A stretch of DNA of 64,000 nucleotides from Lucinisca nassula (Eukaryota; Mollusca; Bivalvia; Lucinida; Lucinidae): contig OY757010.1 of assembly GCA_963580285.1 (NCBI GenBank), forward strand, positions 224,521,234-224,585,233, in the 5' to 3' direction. The position numbers and the translations under genes are program-made. The notes under the pieces were generated by a model. It saw only the letters and a program-made list of their open reading frames with translations, made no database searches and was not told the origin of the DNA. Positions within the stretch are counted from its first letter, which is position 1, and each line of letters opens with the position of its first letter. Shown piece after piece: positions 1-11,516 of the stretch.

Positions 1-109
1 GGGTCATTTGGAGAGTTCTTGCAACGGCCGCTTTTCTGCATGACCTTTGCATGAACAAACAATTAACGCATTTCACAATCATCACGGTAACAAGTCCGTG
101 AAAGGAAGC

Positions 110-290
110 CCCCCCCCCCCCCTAAAACACAGTTTATTTAGAGAAAAGTGGGGCTTACGGGGGTATACATTATCTGACTTATTTTTGCTCAAAAACACAG
201 ACTGTGAGTACTCGTTAGAACCGCCTCACTCATTGAGGCGGTTCTAACGTGCACCCACAATCTATGCTTAAAGCAGAAATAAAAAATATG
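110..290. repeat. Palindromic MITE-like element P1, copy 1
   Basis: Central near-perfect palindrome: ACTCGTTAGAACCGCCTCA faces TGAGGCGGTTCTAACG, flanked by inverted AGATTGTGGGTAC-type and TTATTTCTGCTC-type arms. The left flank CCCCTAAA...GTGGGGCTTACGGGGG is shared by the other copies. A poly(C) run lies at 110-122. About a dozen copies or pieces occur in the window. Confidence 0.7.
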
Positions 291-589
291 CCATTTTTTA
301 CCTAATATTTGTTACTGGACGCCATTATTTCTCACGGCCATGTTTTCCTAATGATGACAATACTTTTCCTCTATTGAACCATTGCTAGAGGAGGATGTTC
401 TATATCCTGTGGAGGAATAAGCTAATTTATCTGACCACAAACAAATGTTTGCGAGAAGTCGTCACAGGCATTGAAAGCTGAATTTATTTTTATGAACCAG
501 GACACAGAAAGTAACAAAGTACTGGTCGTGGGTAATGGCCAAAGGCCGCAGATTTTGCGATGAACCAGGGCTATACAAATACATAGTAA

Positions 590-790
590 AATTTACCGCC
601 GAAAAAAAAACGAAAATTTTAGGATGAAAAATTGTGATATTTTTCTTATTTCTGCTCAAAATACAGATTGTGGGTACTCGATAGAACCGGCTCATCGAGG
701 CGGCGATTAGGCGGTTCTAACGAGTACCCACAATCTATATTTTAGAGCAGAAATAAGAAAAATACGGTTTACCCCTTGTTATGCATAAGA
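590..790. repeat. P1 palindromic element, copy 2
   Basis: Same arms as copy 1: ATTTCTGCTCAAAATACAG, GTGGGTACTCGATAGAACCG, then the reverse order ending AGAAATAAGAAAAAT and GTTTACCCC. Confidence 0.7.
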
Positions 791-799
791 ATTTATTTT

Positions 800-1235
800 T
801 CTGATGCCCACTTTCACCCCACTGGGTGACCTAATAGTGCTATAAATATCTTGTTTATCTTCTTATAGAAGATTCTCGAAAACTGAGTCACAGATTAATT
901 ACATTTTTGTAAACAACACGTTTACAAGGAAAAGTACTTCAGAACCTTCCAGAAAGTTCAGGTTTGCATTATTTTTAGAAAATTACATCATCTTATTCCA
1001 CAGTCCTGTGGAACATCTAGAGAAATCATAGGGTCTATAAAAGAGCTTGATTTTTCTCATTGAGTCAGACTTTGGAGTTTGAAGTTTGGGCTTTTAAGAA
1101 AAGTTATTTCTAAATTCTGTGTTGGATTGTTAAAGGATATTACTTTTCATTTTCGACTGATTTGGGATCAAGGAAAATAGATTCATTCAGGATATTTCAT
1201 AACAGAGCTAAGTACATTTAGTTTTCTTACTTCTA
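800..1235. other. No gene seen
   Basis: AT-rich DNA without a supported ORF or recognised repeat, up to the mariner insertion site TA at 1234-1235. Confidence 0.5.
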
Positions 1236-2488
1236 CGAGGGTAGGCTGAAAAGTTCTGAGCCTGACCAAGATCCAATGGTTTGTCCATGCTGAAAGTGCC
1301 TTATTTTTCAACATAGTCTCCCTTCCTGTCCACACACTTCCTCCACCGATGCTGGAGTCCTTGGATCCCAGTGGTATAGAAGGTCTCATCTTGGTCCCTG
1401 TAAAACTCCTCGATAATGGTGCCCAGCCAAGTCCTTTTTCATGTTTGGAAACAGGAAATAATCTGATGGAGCTAGATCAGATGAATACGGAGGGTGATCG
1501 ACAAGTGTGAAGCCACAGTCATGCACAGCAGCCATTGCGACAACCGACTTATGAGCAGGCGCATTGTCCTGATGGAACAAGACCCCTTTTGTCAATTTTC
1601 CGGGTCGTTTAGCCTTAATTGCTTTTCGCAATTATTTTAGCAGATCTGCATTATACTCCCCATTAATTGTTCTACCCTTTTGAAGGTCATCTATGAATAT
1701 TATGCCCTTGTTATCCCAGAACACAGATGCCATCACCTTCCCCGCAGAGGAGACGACCTTTGCCTTCTTTGGAGGGGGTGAGCCAGGGTGCTTTCATTGC
1801 ATGGATTGTCTTTTGGTCTCTGGCTCAAAGTGATGAACCCAACATTCATCCTGCCAAGAAAACCATCATGGTCTACTTCAAAAAAAGCCAAGTTGGCTTG
1901 TGACAGGTTCAGTCTGGTCAACTTTTGGTCAGACGTCAAAAGCCGTGGCACCCATCTGGCGGAAACCTTCGACATTCCTAATTCACTGAGTAGAATGTTC
2001 TCTACTCGTTCACGGGAGATGCCAACAGTGTTAGCTAACTGATTCACAGTTAAACGCCTGTCATCCATCACGGCCCTGTGCACTTGGCTGATGGTTTCCT
2101 CAGTTGTTGACGCTGTGGGTCGTCCACACCGGTCATCATCTTCAAGGCTGTCCTTGCCCATCTTAAAATTTGCTGCCCACCTTTTCACGGTCGCATACGA
2201 AGGAGCCTCATCCCCTAATGTAGCAACCATATCGGCATGAATGTCCTTAGGCGCTAACCCCTTTTTATGGAGGTAAATGATGACACCACGATGCCAGATT
2301 TTGTCGATTTTCTCAAAAACGTGCTGGTATCAATTTTCAAAGTCTTGAATTTCTACGTTATTGCAGGTAAACTTGAACTCATTTGAGTCAAATCAAGTAA
2401 TAAAGGTTTGAATTTAATGAATACAAAAGTTCATGGCTCTTCGATGCTTGCTTCTTGGTCAGGCTCAGAACTTTTCAGCCTACCCTCA
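1236..2488 (-). mobile_element. mariner-family DNA transposon, 1253 bp
   Basis: About 31-bp terminal inverted repeats (GAGGGTAGGCTGAAAAGTTC at the left and its complement at the right) are flanked on both sides by the TA target duplication (1234-1235, 2489-2490). The length is normal for mariner. The internal transposase is on the minus strand and broken. Confidence 0.93.
1386..2230 (-). pseudogene. mariner transposase, frameshifted
   Basis: Two minus-strand segments. 2230-1733 holds the N-terminal helix-turn-helix region (TVKRWAANFKMG, then LTVNQLANTVGISRERVENIL) and runs into a shifted frame after GFLGRMNVGFITL, where the first catalytic Asp region should be. 1631-1386 holds the C-terminal catalytic part HQDNAPAHKS and HPPYSSDLAPSDYFLFPNMK, matching the second and third acidic residues of the D,D34D triad. 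The segments are out of frame and the linker is degraded, so no active enzyme is expected. Confidence 0.9.
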
Positions 2489-2924
2489 TACAGATAACTT
2501 GTAAATAAATTTTAATTTTTTCCAAAAGACGTGTTTGCTTTTTCTTTCTGCTACGCCTGGCTCGTACCAGAAATTGGGGGCTGGTCCGGGATAAAAACAT
2601 CTTGAGCATTTTAGGACTGACATTTAACTGCTGAGCCAAAGAGTCGACTCCCTGACGCAGTTGTCAGAGAGTGGTTACAAAGCTAAAAGCTATGCATATG
2701 GTCTACCAAGGTAGATAATAGAAGGGAGGTAACACCCTATATAAAAGCGGGGTTCCAGGGGGTAAATTTATATAGACATGTTTTCGTGATGGTTCGCCCT
2801 ATCCTTTGACAGTGACGGAATAGTGGCAGGGGCCCAGTGGAACACTTCACAAGGAAAATGGTTCTGTCTTCTGTAATTGAACATTACACTGCAAAGCGTC
2901 CACGGACAGAACCCCGTGGTCTCA

Positions 2925-3160
2925 AGTCTACACGATACTGCACCAGCACATATTTCTGCCGTGATGTGCGAATATTTTGAGAAATAGTAGATTACTATCT
3001 TTCCACACCCTCCTTACAACCCGGAACTTGCCCCGTGTGACTTCGTTGATCCCTCATATTAAGGAGTATCTGCCAGTCCAGGAGGACTGTGGGAAGTGCA
3101 ATTTATCGGTGTAAGAGCAGTATACCGAAAGAGGCCTTTAAAAAGAATTTTTGACTGGTA
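2925..3160 (+). pseudogene. Second mariner-type transposase relic (C-terminal part)
   Basis: Plus-strand translation gives LHDTAPAHISAVMCEYFEK, two stops, then HPPYNPELAPCDF and, after small shifts, SAIYRCKSSIPKEAFKKNF. This is the order of the mariner C-terminus (HDNAPAH, HPPYSPDLAPCDFFLFP, C-terminal tail). Several stops and at least one frameshift are present. No terminal repeats were found. It ends just before the next element starts at 3174. Confidence 0.75.
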
Positions 3161-3173
3161 AATTCTTCTCGAA

Positions 3174-5562
3174 CAAGAGGGCCCTCTGGGCCCTGAATCG
3201 CTCACCTGAGAATTAGTGTCTCCAGTACATTCTCGGCCCAAGGGCTATTATTTGAACAAACTTGGTAATGGTCCACTAGATGAAGCTTCATACCAAATAT
3301 CAAAGACCTGGGCCTTCTGGTTTCAGACAAGAAGATTTTTAAAGGTTTTCCCTATATAAGCCTATAAAAAACCAAAGGGTCCAGGGGTGGGGGCATTTTT
3401 GGCCCCAGGGCTATAATTTGAACAATCTTGAAAGAGGTCCACTAGATGAAGCTTCACACCAAATACCAAAGATCTGGGCCTTGCAGTTTCAGAGAAGAAG
3501 ATTTTTAAAGATTTTCCCTGTATAAGCCTATGTAAAACCAAAGGCCCAAGGGGCGGGGGCATTTTTGGCCCCAAGGCTATAATTTGAACAATCTTAGTAA
3601 AGGTCAACCAGGTAAAGCTTCACACCAAATATTAAAGACCTGAGCCTTGTGGTTTCAGAGAAGAAGATTTTTTAATGATTTTCCCTATATAAGCCTATGT
3701 AAAAATATAGGCCCCCAGGGCGGGGCATTTTGGCCCCCAGGGCTATAATTTGAACAATGTTGGTAGAGGTCCACTAGATGAAGCTTCACACCAAATATCA
3801 AAGATCTGGGCCTTGCGGTTTCAGAGAAGAAGAGTTTTAAAGATTTTCCCTGTATAAGCCTATGTAAAACCAAAGGCCCCCTGAGCGGGGGTATTTTTGA
3901 CCCCAAGGCTATAATTTGAACAATCTTAGTAGAGGTCTACCAGGTAAAGCTTCACAAAAAATATTAAAGACGTGGGCCTTGTGGTTTCAGAGAAGAAGAT
4001 TTTTTAATGATTTTCCCTATATAAGCCTATGTAAAACCATAGGCCCCCGGGGTAGGGGTATTTTGGCCCCCAGTGCTATAATTTGAACAATCTTGGTAGA
4101 GGTCCACTAGATGCAGCTTCACACCAAATATCAAGGCCTTGCGGTTTCAGAGAAGAAGATTTTTAAAGAGTTTCCCTGTATAAGCCTATGTAAAATCAAA
4201 GGCCCCCGGGGCGGGGGGGGGGGGGGGGGGGGCATGTTTTGCCCAAAGGCTATAATTTGAATAATCTTAGTAGAGATCCACCAGGTAAAGCTTCACACAA
4301 TATATTAAAGACGTGGGTCTTGTGGTTTCCCTGTATAAGCCTATGTAAAACCAAAGGCCCCCGGGGCGGGGACATTTTTGGCCCCAAGGCTATAATTTGA
4401 ACAATCTTAGTAGAAGTCCACCAGTTAAAGCTTCAAACAAATTAATAAAGACGTGGGCCTTGTGGAATCAGAGAAGAAGATTTTTTTATGATTTTCCCTA
4501 TATAAGCCTATGTAAAACCATAGGCCCCCGGGGCGGGGGCATTTTGGCCCCCAGTGCTATAATTTGAACAATCTTAGTAGAGGTCCACTAGATGAAGCTT
4601 CACACCAAATATCAAAGATCTAGGCCTTGCGGTTTCAGAGAAGAAGATTTTTAAAGATTTTCCCTGTTTAAGCCTATGTAAAACCAAAGGCTCCCGGGGC
4701 GGGGGCATTTTTGGCCCAAACGCTATAATTTGAACAATCTTAGTAGAGGTAAAGCTTCACACCAAATATTAAAGACCTGGGTCTTGAGGTTTCAGAGAAG
4801 AAGATTTTTTAATGATTTTCCATATATAAGCCTATGTAAAATCATAGGCCCCCAGGGTTGGGGCATTTTGGCCCCCAGGGCTATAATTTGAACAATCTTG
4901 AAAGAGGTCTACTAGATGAAGCTTCACACCAAATATCAAAGATCTGGGCCTTGCGGTTTCAGAGAAGAAGATTTTTTAAAGATTTTCCCTGTATAAGCCT
5001 ATGTAAAACCAAAGGCCCCCGGGGCGGGGGCATTTTTGGCCCCAAGGCTATAATTTGAACAATCTTAGTAGAGTCCACCAGGTAAAGCTTCACACCAAAT
5101 ATTAAAGACCTGGGCCTTGTGGTTTCAGAGAAGAAGATTTTTTAATGATTTTCCCTATATAAGCCCATGTAAAACCAAAGGCCCCCGGGGCGGGGGCATT
5201 TTGGCCCCAGGGCTATAATTTGAACAATCTTGGTAGAGGTCCACTAGATGAAGCTTCATACCAAATATTGAAGACCTGGGCCTTGCGGTTTCAGAGAAGA
5301 AGATATTTAAAGTTTTCGTTTAAAAAATCTATTTTAGCTCCTGTGACCTAGCTGTGCAATGGACCGGAACCATTTGAACAACTTTGAAAGGGGACCACCT
5401 AAGGATCATTCCTGTGAAGTTTGGTCAAAATCCAATCAGTGGTTTAGGAGGAGATGTCATTTGAAGAAAAAGTTTACGCACACACGCACGCACGCACGCA
5501 CTGACGACGGACGAAAAGTGATCACAAAAGCTCACCTTGTCACTACGTGACAGGTGAGCTAA
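3174..5562 (+). mobile_element. Rolling-circle-like non-autonomous element A (tandem-core)
   Basis: The 5' end is CAAGAGGGCCCTCTGGGCCC (small hairpin) followed by GCTCACCTG at 3200-3208. The 3' end is a hairpin whose right arm CAGGTGAGC complements that internal 5' motif, finishing CTAA at 5562. Between them are about 13 tandem units and a short ACGCACGCACG microsatellite (5478-5500). Asymmetric inverted repeats, a tandem core, a 3' hairpin and no visible target duplication fit Helentron/DINE-1-like non-autonomous elements. No Rep/helicase ORF is present. Confidence 0.6.
3240..5330 (+). repeat. Tandem array of about 166-bp units inside element A
   Basis: The landmark GGCTATAATTTGAACAATCT recurs at roughly 3408, 3574, 3740, 3907, 4074, 4247, 4388, 4556, 4722, 4880, 5047 and 5211. 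Units alternate between two subtypes (ACTAGATGAAGCTTCA versus CCAGGTAAAGCTTCA), so the higher-order period is about 333 bp. A poly(G) run sits at 4207-4231. ORFs read through it are by-products. Confidence 0.9.
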
Positions 5563-5789
5563 CAATGTGTGCGGAGTATACTTAAAGGGGCTGAAATTGG
5601 TCATTTTTTTAATCCAGTAAGCCGTGTTCCAATAACCCGCCACTGTTGCAAGAAGAAGACTTGTATGTCCAATGAGAAATATTTCCCTCTAATAGCAATG
5701 GAAACAGATTCTAATGCATCTGCAAGTTTGTTTTTTTTTTGTTGGGGGGGGGGGGGGGTGGGTTACGACGACTTTTTCAAGATTATTTC

Positions 5790-5985
5790 ACCTATATCGT
5801 TAATCAGAGTTGGGCGATAACCGGAGTACCCAGATGAAAACCGCCTGACCTTCCTTTGCAGAACTTGGCGTCTCACATATGACCTGAGCCAGGTTCGAAC
5901 CACAGCAGTAAAAGACCTAATGATTAAGAGTCAGCGCTCTTATCGAGACCCGTTCACTGGCATATGTACCGCGACGTGCGCCCCC
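5790..5985 (+). repeat. SINE-like repeat with B-box, copy 1
   Basis: Shares AGTTGGCG(A)TAACCGG, GGCGTCTCACATRTGACC and AGGTTCGAACCACAG with 17000-17165. GGTTCGAACC is a perfect RNA polymerase III B-box-like block. Confidence 0.55.
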
Positions 5986-5994
5986 GCCAATCGG

Positions 5995-6272
5995 GGCCTG
6001 GAGATATAGATTGGGCTGCAAGTTGCTTCCGCGCAGAGCTGAAACCGACCGAACTTGAGTACTGGTAAAGACCTTACGTCAAAGCTTGTCCAGGAAAAGT
6101 GATGCGAGTCGGACCGCTCCTTAAACCCTAGCGGTTTCTTTGGGCGGTAGGGCTTGAGATGTCATTTCATCTCAATGTTGGGTAAAAGCACCACAAAATC
6201 GGAAGTCAACGTCTCCAAAATGACCTTAATAGTGTTGACGGGGACGTAAAATTTCATCTCAAACAAACAATG
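5995..6272 (+). repeat. S1 SINE-like repeat (280 bp), diverged copy
   Basis: Shares GCAGAGCTGAAACCGACC, GAGTACTGGTAAA, TGAGATGTCATTTCATCTCA, CACAAAAT-GGAAG-CAACGTCTCC and the end GTTGACGGGGACGT...CAAACAAACAA with nine or more other copies or pieces in the window. Confidence 0.75.
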
Positions 6273-6274
6273 TA

Positions 6275-6740
6275 CCGCGACGTTTAATTAGATAGCTTAA
6301 GTCTTTTCTGCAACAAGGTCTATGGGAACCCGAATTTTATTGTAACTTAGAATATAAGTTCAGAAAAATATATAATTGCAATGACTGCAGTACCCAATTT
6401 CGTAAAATCATTCTTCGATATAAAAAGATTGGGTACAACATAAATGTTATACAACAGACTGCATGCATGGTAGCTAACCCAATCATGGTTGACAACTTTG
6501 CTTTCCTCTTTAACTGCACGCCAGTGGGTCAGGCCTCAGACCCTATGGCGGTTCCAGCGTAAAGGATTACTGAGAATTAGAGCTATCTAATTTTATGTAA
6601 AGTTGGTTGGTGCCTGATGCTCTGTCTCTGGTGGGGCCCAGCAGAGTCTAACTGTTGATTTTCTTTTGCTTCAGCATTTCAGTGGTTTCTTGCTGTCAAG
6701 TCCTCATCCTTGTTTCCTCTGTGGTTGATTGATTTTTGTG
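6275..6740. other. No gene seen
   Basis: No supported coding sequence. The right part (from about 6596) may be the upstream portion of the R400 repeat that follows. Confidence 0.4.
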
Positions 6741-6742
6741 TT

Positions 6743-7500
6743 GAGTTGTTGCACTGATGTGTTAGGAGGCCTTCATGCGGACTGAACAAATTATTTGTCT
6801 AAATCGGCCGCGTAAAATCGATTTAAGCCACACAGTGGAATTATTTTCACTGACCGTTCCAAAGCTGTTCTTCTGTCGTGGTTTATTTTTGTTATGAATT
6901 GTCTTTGAGTGTGTGTATCGCTTATATTATTTTGTTTTGGATAGCCAATTGGCCATTTTGTTGGAAAGTGACTGTTCTTTTGGCTTTCCGCTGGTGATGC
7001 TTCCATTGGGGTCTGGTCATCATCATCATCATCAATGGATTTTTTATTAACATGCAGGTACAGGGGCAACATTCACATAAGTGGGCCTCCTTCCAGGTAG
7101 CTGGCTTGCTGCACGCATGGCAGACCTTACACCAGATCTCCAGGCTTGTCTATCACGAGGGTCGACAGCAGAGAGCTTCCATTCTCTGTACAACCTCTTT
7201 CTGTCAGCTGCTTCCAGGTCATCTTGGGCCTTCAAGACCGCCACTTTTCACCTACCTGTATGTCACAGGCAGTCTTGACTGCACCGTTGGTGCGTTCCAT
7301 ATGTCAATACCAGCGGAGCCTTCTCTCTTTCAGGATGAGGAACAGGTCCTCAATGCCAAAACGCTCAAGTAACTCACTGGACGTAATGGTGACAGCGTCT
7401 GATGGTTTCATGTTTGTGTTTCTATCTCTTGGTGTCTCTGATGGGAGCTGTGGGTTAATTGTATCGATTCCTATTCATTGCCTTCACTTCTTTGACAGTT
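6743..7500 (-). repeat. R400 dispersed repeat, split by a LINE fragment
   Basis: Segments 6743-7017 and 7405-7500 together match the reverse complement of the 0.4-kb blocks at 9668-10078 and 10406-10800 (shared AGGAGGCCTTCATG, GTAAAATCGATTTAAG, CTTTTGGCTTTCCGCT, GTCTCTGATGGGAGCTGTGG). The break at 7018-7404 is a LINE 3' end, with GTCTG on both sides as a possible target duplication. Confidence 0.75.
7018..7404 (-). mobile_element. LINE 3'-end fragment
   Basis: The minus-strand translation ends SAVDPRDRQAWRSGVRSAMRAASQLPGRRPTY followed by a (ATG)n-type tail. This is the same C-terminus as the longer LINE at 25607-28007. It is a 5'-truncated insertion. Confidence 0.8.
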
Positions 7501-8290
7501 TACCAACGGCACGCTAAAAGACTAAGACACTTCCATACAAGCTGTCTTAGAAAACTGTTAAAGATGAAGTGGCAAGACAGGAATCCAGACAAAGAAGTCC
7601 TGAAAAGGGCAGGGATGCAACGTTTACATACTCTTCAGAAAATAACACAATTAAGCTGGACAGGCCATGTTACCCTGATGCCTGACGAATGTCTGCCAAA
7701 GAAAATTCTCCATGGAGAGCTAGAAATGGGCACTCTCCCATGATGGTCAGGAGAACTGCTACAAGGACACCCTTAACATTTAACCTGCTGAATATTCAAT
7801 TAAGCCACACTCATTTCTGACTTTGAACCAATCAGATTACTTGATGCAGCTTATTTCTACATATTCATAAACTGAATGTCAAACTGTGTAGATCCTGATC
7901 AGATGGCTTCTTCAGAAGCCATCTGATCTGGATCTACACTGTTTGCAAAGATAGTGCTTGTCGCCTACAGCAGGGTAAAGGTTAAAGCCTCTCTCAAGGA
8001 CTTCAACATACTAACAGAGTCGCTGGAACAAATTGCACAGGACAGAAGAAAAGTGGCAAGGCTTCATCAAAAGGGGTGCTAGTAAATATGAGGCTTAACG
8101 AATCAGTGAAGCTTAGCAGAAATGGGCAGAGTGCAAAGCCAGAGCTGAGGTATCACCAACAGAGCTGTCTTCCTCTAGCCTCTGTTGCTCTATCTGCAAC
8201 AGACAGTTCAGAGCTAGAATTGGTCTCATCAGCCACTTTAGAACACACAAACAGTAACATTTTACAAACGTGATTAAGACTGGCCATTGT
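7495..8290 (+). pseudogene. Reverse transcriptase C-terminus of another LINE, interrupted
   Basis: Plus-strand reading VYQRHAKRLRHFHTSCLRKL, MKWQDRNPDKEVL, LSWTGHV and LPKKILHGEL is a typical non-LTR reverse transcriptase C-terminus. After a 205-bp MITE (7777-7981) it continues KASLKDFNI...WQGFIKRGA and a zinc-finger-like CNRQFRARIGLISHFRTH. Stops and shifts show it is dead. Removing the MITE and one TTAA restores the reading KDTLKASLKDF. Confidence 0.8.
7777..7981 (+). mobile_element. P2 MITE, 205 bp, TTAA target duplication
   Basis: TTAA lies on both sides (7773-7776, 7982-7985). The imperfect terminal repeats are CATTTAACCTGCTG and CAGCAGGGTAAAGG. Inside is the hairpin GATGGCTTC-TTCA-GAAGCCATC within GATCCTGATCAG...CTGATCTGGATC. 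The TTAA site is typical of piggyBac/Kolobok-type transposition. Confidence 0.85.
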
Positions 8291-8499
8291 CAGTAATGAC
8301 AGATGAACTATTCTTTATTATATCCTAGTCAGCATTACAGCCAATTTTATAAGCTTTCAATGAATATTCTTACACTGTGTGTGGGTGGGATTATAAATAT
8401 ATCTGCGTTAAGTCAGCACAAAATTCCTGAAATTGACAACCCAGAAGATATCTCATGTTTATTCCATACATACAGTGCAACACTAGAACTATGCCATCA

Positions 8500-8665
8500 T
8501 CCATCTACCCACACGACAGCTCAGTTGTAGAGCATTTGCTTTGGGGTCGGCAGGGAGTGGGTTCCATACCTGTCCATGCAATACCAAATGCCTAAAAAAA
8601 GGGTACTAGGAACTCTCTTGGCGGATGCTGACACTGTCACGTGTAGTCCTTGGAAGATAAATGAA
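8500..8665 (+). repeat. tRNA-derived SINE-like sequence
   Basis: ACAGCTCAGTTGTAGAGCAT resembles a tRNA D-arm/A-box and GGGTTCCATACC resembles a B-box. It is too degraded for a tRNA gene. One copy only in this window. Confidence 0.4.
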
Positions 8666-8764
8666 GGTAGGTAAGTATTTGTTAAAGGTTACTTTGTTGC
8701 AGCTAGAACTGTCAGAGGATCTGACTTTATAGAACCCTTTTATAGAACATATTTAACGTCACTA

Positions 8765-9015
8765 CAGCTGGTGTCTGGGAATGTGTGGCGGCTGTAAAAA
8801 GTCTCCCTGCCCTACATTATAGTGTCATTTATATTTTCTTGTCCTTTTGGATCATTGATTCCATTGTGTAATTTTGAAAATATTTGATGGACACTGATGG
8901 GGCCTAATTGGCCGAAACTAGCTAGTCTGGCCCAGAAAACATGTACACTTCATATTTTCCAGTTCTGTGGTGTATTCCTTGCTTCCAAAGGACGACACTT
9001 TTATGGAACATATTT
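8765..9015 (+). mobile_element. Diverged monomeric relative of the 382-bp hammerhead repeat
   Basis: GTGTGGCGGCTGTAAAAAGTCTCC...ATAGTG...TTTATATTTTCTTGTCC matches the minus strand of the 382-bp unit (GTGTGGCGGCCGTAAAACGTCTCC...) in order. It leads into a hammerhead-like core at 8889-8930. The central part is shortened. Confidence 0.65.
8889..8930 (+). ncRNA. Degenerate hammerhead ribozyme
   Basis: CACTGATGG, stem II GGCC-TAATT-GGCC, GAAA, short stem III CTAGCTAG, TC and TGGCC are in hammerhead order. The invariant CUGAUGA has become CUGAUGG and stem I has a mismatch, so cleavage is unlikely. Confidence 0.6.
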
Positions 9016-9667
9016 ACTCCATCTTAAGCGCATTTTACTGGAAAAGGGGTCAAATGTGTGACTTTTCACTATATAAAGTTGGATTTTTGAGGGTCTTTAT
9101 TACACGGACCTGCTAACATGTTAGAATATATGAAAACAAAACAACAACAAGAGGACCATGATGGTCGTATATCGCTCTACTGAGCTAAGAGATTTACACG
9201 TGGGTCTGAGGCAGGGCAATTTTTGGCCCCAGGTCTTATAATTTGAACAATCTTAATAAAGGTCCACTAAATGAAGCTTAATATCAAATATCATATGCCT
9301 GGGCCTTCTGGTTTCAGATAAAAAGATTCTTAAAGGGTTTCCCTATATAAGCCTATCAAAACTATGTGGGCCTCGTGGGGGGACCATTTTTTGGCCCCTA
9401 GGCTATAATTTGAACAATCTTGGAAGAGATCCACTAGATGAAGCTTCATACCAAATATCAAAGATCTAGGCCTTTTGGTTTCAGACAAGAATATTTTTGA
9501 AGGTATTCAGTATATTTGCCTATATCAAACCCGGGCCAGCGCCATTTTGGCCCTAGGCCTATAATTTGAACAATCTTGGTAGAGGTGCACTACATAAAGA
9601 TTCATAGCAAATATCAAAGACCTGGGCCTTCTGGTTTCAGAGAAGAAGATTGTTAAAATATTTTCCC

Positions 9668-10078
9668 CATAGAAAGTAGAAGTAAAACAAAGATCAGGAA
9701 TTGATACAATTAACTTACTCCATCCATAAAAGACACCAAAGGGAAAGAAATACAAACATTAAGCGCCCAGACCATAATGGACACCTAAACAAAGGAAGGC
9801 CATATGGACAGTTACTTTCCCACAAAATGGCCATATGGCCATCCAAAATTAAAAGACACAAGTGATACACACAGTAAGTAACAAACAACAACATAAATAA
9901 ATCGCCACAGAAGAGCCGCCTTGGAACGGTCAGTGGAAGATTTCCACTGGGGGGCTTAAATCGATTTTACGTGGCCACAATCCTCGCCCTTACTTCCGTC
10001 GCGATTTAGACAAATAATTTGTTCAGTCCGCATGAAGGCCTCCTAACTCATCAGTGCAACATCTCCGTAGAAGCCTAT
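9668..10078 (+). repeat. R400 block inserted in element B, copy 1
   Basis: Follows TTTTCCC of one 166-bp unit and ends before AAGCCTATGTAAAA of the next. Contains GCCGCCTTGGAACGGTCAG and GGCTTAAATCGATTTTACG. Apparent ORFs are not conserved between copies. Confidence 0.75.
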
Positions 10079-10405
10079 GTAAAATATTTGGGCCCTGGGG
10101 CTGAGCTATTTTTGGCCCCAGGGCTATAATTTGAACAATCTTGGTAACGGTCCACCAGATGAAGCCTCATACCAAATATAAAAAAATCTGGGCCTTCTGC
10201 ATTTAGACAAGAAGATTTTTAAAGGTTTTCCCTATATAAACCTATGTAAAACCAGTGGGCCCCCGACGCAGGGCCATTTTTGGCCCCAGGGCTATAATTT
10301 GAACAATCTTGGCAAAGGTCCACTAGATGAAGCTTCATACCGAATGTCAAAGATCTGGGCCTTCTGGTTTCAGACAAGAAGATTTTTAAAGGTTTTCCCT
10401 ATTAC

Positions 10406-10800
10406 AAAATAGAAGGCAATGATAGGAATCAATACAATTAACCCACAGCTCACATCAGAGACACCAAACGGAAAGAAACACAAACATGAAGCAACAGACC
10501 CCAACGGAAACACCAACAGCGGAAAGCCAAAAGGACAGTTATTTTCCCACAAAATGGCCAAAGGGCTATCCAAAATAGAATAATATAAGCGACACAAACA
10601 CCCAAAGACAAACCATAACAAAAATAAACTGCGACAGAAAAACTGCCTTGGAACGGTCAGCAGAAACGAATTCCAGCGGGGTGGCTTAAATCGATTTTAC
10701 GTGGCCACAATCCTCACCCTTACTTCCGTCGCGATTAAGACAAATAATTGTTCAGTCTACATGAAGGCCTCCTAACTCATCAGTGAAACCAGTACAAGTC
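10406..10800 (+). repeat. R400 block inserted in element B, copy 2
   Basis: Same boundaries within the 166-bp unit as copy 1 (after TTTTCCCTATT, before the AAGTCTATGT analogue), so the block may have been amplified together with the unit. Confidence 0.75.
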
Positions 10801-11516
10801 TATGTTAAACCAGTGGGCCCTGGCGTGGGGGCATTTTTGGCCCTAGGGCTATAATTTGAACAATCTTGGTAGAGGTCCATTAGATGAAGCTTCATACCAA
10901 ATATCAAATGCCTGGGCCTCCAAGTTTCAGACAAGAAGATTTTTAAAGGTTTTCCCTATTAAAAGCCTATGTAAAACCAGTGGGCCCAGGCATGGGGGCA
11001 GTTTTGGCCCCGGGGCTATATTTTGAACAATCTTGGTAGAGGTTCACTAGATGAAGCTTCATACCAAATATTAAAGACCAGGACCTTTTGGTTTCTGACA
11101 AGAAGATTTTTAAAGGTTTTTTTTTACTTATTTTCTCCTTTTCTTTGCCATGGCAACCCGAGTTCTGCATGAAATGGAATATTTTGACTTTTGAGTGAGG
11201 ACAACCCAAAGATCATTTCTGCCAAGTTTGGTCAAAATCTGTTCAGTGGTTTATGATGAGATACAGTTTAAAGGAATTTAAGATGGATGGATGGACGGAC
11301 GGACAGACGGATGACGACAACCACGGACGGTGAGTGATCACAATAGCTCCCCCCGGAACCTTCGGCTCAGGTGAGCCAACAACAAAAAAAAAAAACAAGT
11401 TGGCTGCTTTAAAAGCATTCAACAAGTTTGGTCTTGTTGGTCTATATTATAATTTGAACAAACAAATATTATCATCTCATATTTAATCCACTTTAATAGT
11501 TGTGTTTAATAATATA

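Larger units (their letters stand above)
9148..11379 (+). mobile_element. Rolling-circle-like element B (same family as A)
   Basis: The 5' end is CAAGAGGACCATGATGGTC (hairpin) followed by a degenerate GCTCTACTGAG. The 3' end has a GACGGACGGACAGACGG microsatellite, GTGAGTGATCACAATAGCTC and a hairpin ending CTCAGGTGAGCCAA. The core is about 7 units of the 166-bp repeat of element A, interrupted twice by R400 blocks. Confidence 0.6.
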
